From Malassezia japonica (lineage: Eukaryota; Basidiomycota; Malasseziomycetes; Malasseziales; Malasseziaceae), in NCBI RefSeq assembly GCF_029542785.1, contig NC_083371.1:1240001-1304000 (forward strand): a stretch of DNA of 64,000 nt, written 5' to 3'. Positions 62,030 to 64,000 of this stretch are shown here, piece after piece (positions within the stretch are counted from its first letter, which is position 1; the number at the start of each line of letters is the position of its first letter). Below the pieces are notes generated by a model, which saw only the letters and a program-made list of their open reading frames with translations, ran no database searches and was not told the DNA's origin. A program made the translations under genes and the position numbers.

Positions 62030-63108
62030 TTAGGGAACAGAATACGTAGGCACGCTGTGCCACAAATGCTCGACCACCCACTCCAGCGAGGAGTAAGAGA
62101 GATTCAGCGACGCGCATACAGGGCGAAAAGGCAAACCAATATTGGGGAGCTGGTCGTGTTGATGCATCGCGAGGGCAACGTACGACAGATACGAATGCAG
62201 CACGTCTGGTGACTCGCCTGGAACCTTGGCAATGCCACCCCGCTTGGACTGGGCAGATAGGAGGTAGGAAGCGTCGGATGCCGCATCGATCGCCGCATGG
62301 CATCCGAGGATCTTGGCCGTTGCGCCGCACCAAAACGAATAGCAGGTATCTTGCTCTTTTTCCACGCGGCCCTGAAATCCAGAGAGGGGCACTTGTCGAG
62401 AGAGCACCCACTGCTCGAGCTTGTCGCGGTTGGGGATGCAGTCAAGCCGCTGCGCCAGCGCCAACGCCGCAACAACACAGTAGGTCGATCCTCCGTGTGA
62501 CTCTAAATCAGGTTCCTGAGCAAATGCGCCTTCATAGTGCTGGCATCGTAGAACATTTTCCTGAGCGAGATCCACGTCTACCATGCTCCAGTCGTTCAGT
62601 AGGTAAGCAATCGCAAATGCGCAGTACGTAAATCGCACATCCTGTTCCGCCGAGTCTGCAGTACATAAAAAGCTGTATTAGACAAGGATCGTACCTTCCA
62701 TCCTTCTGTTGCATTTTCTGTACGTGGGTCTTGATCCCTTCGCGATCCAGCCGCTGAAAGTCGTCCCGGAGAATGGCAAGCGTTAGAAGGGCAGTGTACG
62801 TCATGGTAAGATGGCCTTGTTCCGCGGCCGGGGACCCCCGAAATCCGCCACCATGCGCCGTATATAGTTGCTGTGCATATACCCAGTCGATATAGGCACG
62901 ACGCTGCCCCGCCGACACCACCGCGTCGAGCTTCTGCAGGAGATCCAAACCCCCCAAGCAAAAGTAACCCAACGTCATCCTGCGTTATTCAGGCCACGCA
63001 CCGCTGGTGATCTGCCGATATGTATGGCTGGGGAAGTCCTGACAAATGAAGCTGCCAGAACTTGGCGTGTAGCTTTTCGTTCAAGACCGGCGCTTCCTCC
63101 ATTGTCAT
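62030..63108 (-). CDS. CDC43: Geranylgeranyltransferase type I beta subunit (Cdc43)
   Basis: 344 residues in three exons; introns 62980-63001 and 62673-62694. Start at ATG 63108, with a second ATG two codons on. Spliced motifs: MTLGYFCLGGLDLLQKLD, GGGFRGSPAAEQGHLTMTYT, FLCTADSAEQDVRFTYCAFA, SHGGSTYCVVAALALAQRLD, the zinc-site QDTCYSFWCGATAKIL (Cys in KEQDTCYSFW), and SYLSYVALAMH with the last His ligand upstream in DVLHSYLSY. It attaches geranylgeranyl to CaaL proteins such as Rho1 and Cdc42, together with the shared alpha subunit Ram2. The second intron sits inside a stretch that would read through without a stop, so homology is needed to see it. Confidence 0.92.
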
Positions 63109-63370
63109 GCTACTCCACAACCAACACCGCAGCGGCGAGCCTCCACATTGTAGGAGAGCCTCCCACGTGATGGCCACGTTGTTACAGTGCAGAGGGGCGC
63201 CCCAAGAGGGGACGTGCCCACCCCGGCCCCTACAAGGCGGTGTGCATGCATTCAGGGTGCCTGCCCTGGGGCGCGCATGCATGCGCGGGGTCCATGCCGG
63301 CGTACATAGGTAAAAAATGTGATCATGGCCATTCCCCTGAATAGATAGAAAGTGCTATCTATACGCTAAA
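63109..63370. promoter_or_regulatory. Intergenic region upstream of CDC43 and downstream of RLI1, with E-box and CATGCATG palindromes
   Basis: 262 bp. It holds CCACGTGA (63163-63170), TGCATGCA (63242-63249) and a perfect 16-bp palindrome (63272-63287). No ORF of note. Confidence 0.5.
63272..63287. repeat. 16-bp perfect palindrome CGCGCATGCATGCGCG
   Basis: Self-complementary 16-mer between CDC43 and RLI1; could be a dimeric factor site or a cruciform-prone element. Confidence 0.6.
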
Positions 63371-64000
63371 TTAGTCCTCAAGGAAGAAGTACTGGCCGCT
63401 GGACTTTTGCTCCTTGTCCTTGATACTGTTGTGCTTGTTGATACGCGGACGGAGGTTGGTCGGGTCACGACGCATACTGACGTCCAGCGTCTTCAGGAAC
63501 GAGTTCATACCCGTCAGCAGCGACTCAGGGCTGCGTGCATGCGCCTTGATGGAGGGAGTGCCCTCGTAGACAATCACGCGGTCCGCGAGGTAAGTAGCCA
63601 TAATAATATCGTGCTCAATGATCATCGCGGTCTTCTTTGAGTGAAGGATGAAGCGCTTGATGACCTTGGAGGCTTGGATACGCTGCTCAGAGTCCAGATA
63701 CGCACTCGGCTCATCGATCAGGTAGATATCGGCGGGCTTACCAAGGGCCAGCACCAGGGCCACACGCTGCAGCTCACCACCCGAGAGGGTCTGCACGTCG
63801 TTGTCAATAATCGCCTCAATGCTCATCGGCTTCACAACGTCCGTCTGGAACTGGGGGTGCATAAAGGCGGCCTTGATCTGCTTCAGGAGAAGCATGCGCA
63901 CGGTGCCCTGGAACTTGGGCGTAATGGTTTGCGGCTTAAGCGACACGTTCAGTTGCGGGAGGCCGTCAACGCCTGTGTCAGGCGCCAGCTTGCCAGCAAG
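63371..64000 (-). CDS. RLI1: Rli1/ABCE1 ribosome-recycling ATPase, 5' partial (C-terminal NBD2)
   Basis: The last 209 residues are visible; the gene runs off the window at base 64000. Seen: ABC signature [16 protein letters not shown], Walker [17 protein letters not shown], the H-loop [20 protein letters not shown], and the family-specific end [20 protein letters not shown] with [24 protein letters not shown]1 splits ribosomes after termination and helps 40S and 60S export; the missing N-terminus would carry two Fe-S clusters. One of the most conserved proteins of eukaryotes, so the call is certain. Confidence 0.97.
   Translation of the reverse strand, partial: LAGKLAPDTGVDGLPQLNVSLKPQTITPKFQGTVRMLLLKQIKAAFMHPQFQTDVVKPMSIEAIIDNDVQTLSGGELQRVALVLALGKPADIYLIDEPSAYLDSEQRIQASKVIKRFILHSKKTAMIIEHDIIMATYLADRVIVYEGTPSIKAHARSPESLLTGMNSFLKTLDVSMRRDPTNLRPRINKHNSIKDKEQKSSGQYFFLED

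Overview
The window is compact, GC-rich nuclear DNA from a fungus. The proteins (GRAM/VASt lipid-transfer protein, Vam7, Spb4, Drs1, Tup1, separase, Sli15/INCENP, Dma1, Cdc43) are fungal, and the extreme gene density and tiny CTNAY-type introns best fit a basidiomycete yeast of the Ustilaginomycotina, most likely Malassezia. The genus is an inference from gene style and protein content; the species cannot be told from the sequence. I see no bacterial, viral or transposon sequence, no tRNA and no rRNA.

By my models 39 protein genes fill the window, two of them cut by its ends, and only about 2.6 kb (about 4%) is intergenic. Layout: a P4 flippase end, gamma-butyrobetaine dioxygenase-like enzyme, an unknown protein, a histidine phosphatase and an acyl-CoA dehydrogenase (1-7.8 kb); INCENP, VAM7, TUP1, an SRRM1-type PWI splicing factor, PRPP synthetase and SPB4 (8-18.4 kb); a LAM-type sterol transporter, AN1 zinc finger, LCL2, VPS74, a four-TM protein, PI31 and UTP22 (18.5-28.5 kb); an ankyrin protein, a one-TM protein, a HYPK-like protein, ILV2, a transcription cyclin, TFIP11/Ntr1 and a large disordered protein (28.6-38.2 kb); separase, a THOC5-like protein, RBM25, SEC24, a secreted GDSL esterase, GOT1, CDK8 and GCN3 (38.6-53.4 kb); DRS1, DMA1, KRR1, a SNF2-family ATPase, CDC43 and the end of RLI1 (53.4-64 kb). 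These are ordinary housekeeping genes without operon logic. Recurring themes are ribosome biogenesis (SPB4, UTP22, DRS1, KRR1, RLI1), ER/Golgi traffic (SEC24, GOT1, VPS74, VAM7), chromosome segregation and mitotic exit (INCENP, separase, DMA1), and splicing (SRRM1-like, RBM25, TFIP11).

The most striking signal is the introns. I resolved 45 introns in 22 genes by restoring conserved protein continuity. All are 21-28 nt and 36 are exactly 22 nt. Nearly all start GTRNGT or a close variant and end in a fused branch-site/acceptor block such as CTAACGCAG, with the presumed branch adenosine only about five bases from the splice junction. The four introns whose length is a multiple of three all carry an in-frame stop. 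No longer intron was needed anywhere.

The second signal is a CACGTG E-box, often as the full palindrome ATCACGTGAT or CCACGTGG: 14 copies lie in the small intergenic fraction, in 7 of 13 divergent promoters. Other points of note are a WW domain at the N-terminus of SEC24 that appears only after splicing, an alanine at the sulfonylurea-site proline of ILV2, a DKTGA instead of DKTGT phosphorylation motif in the flippase, and start or stop codons of opposing genes that overlap or abut.
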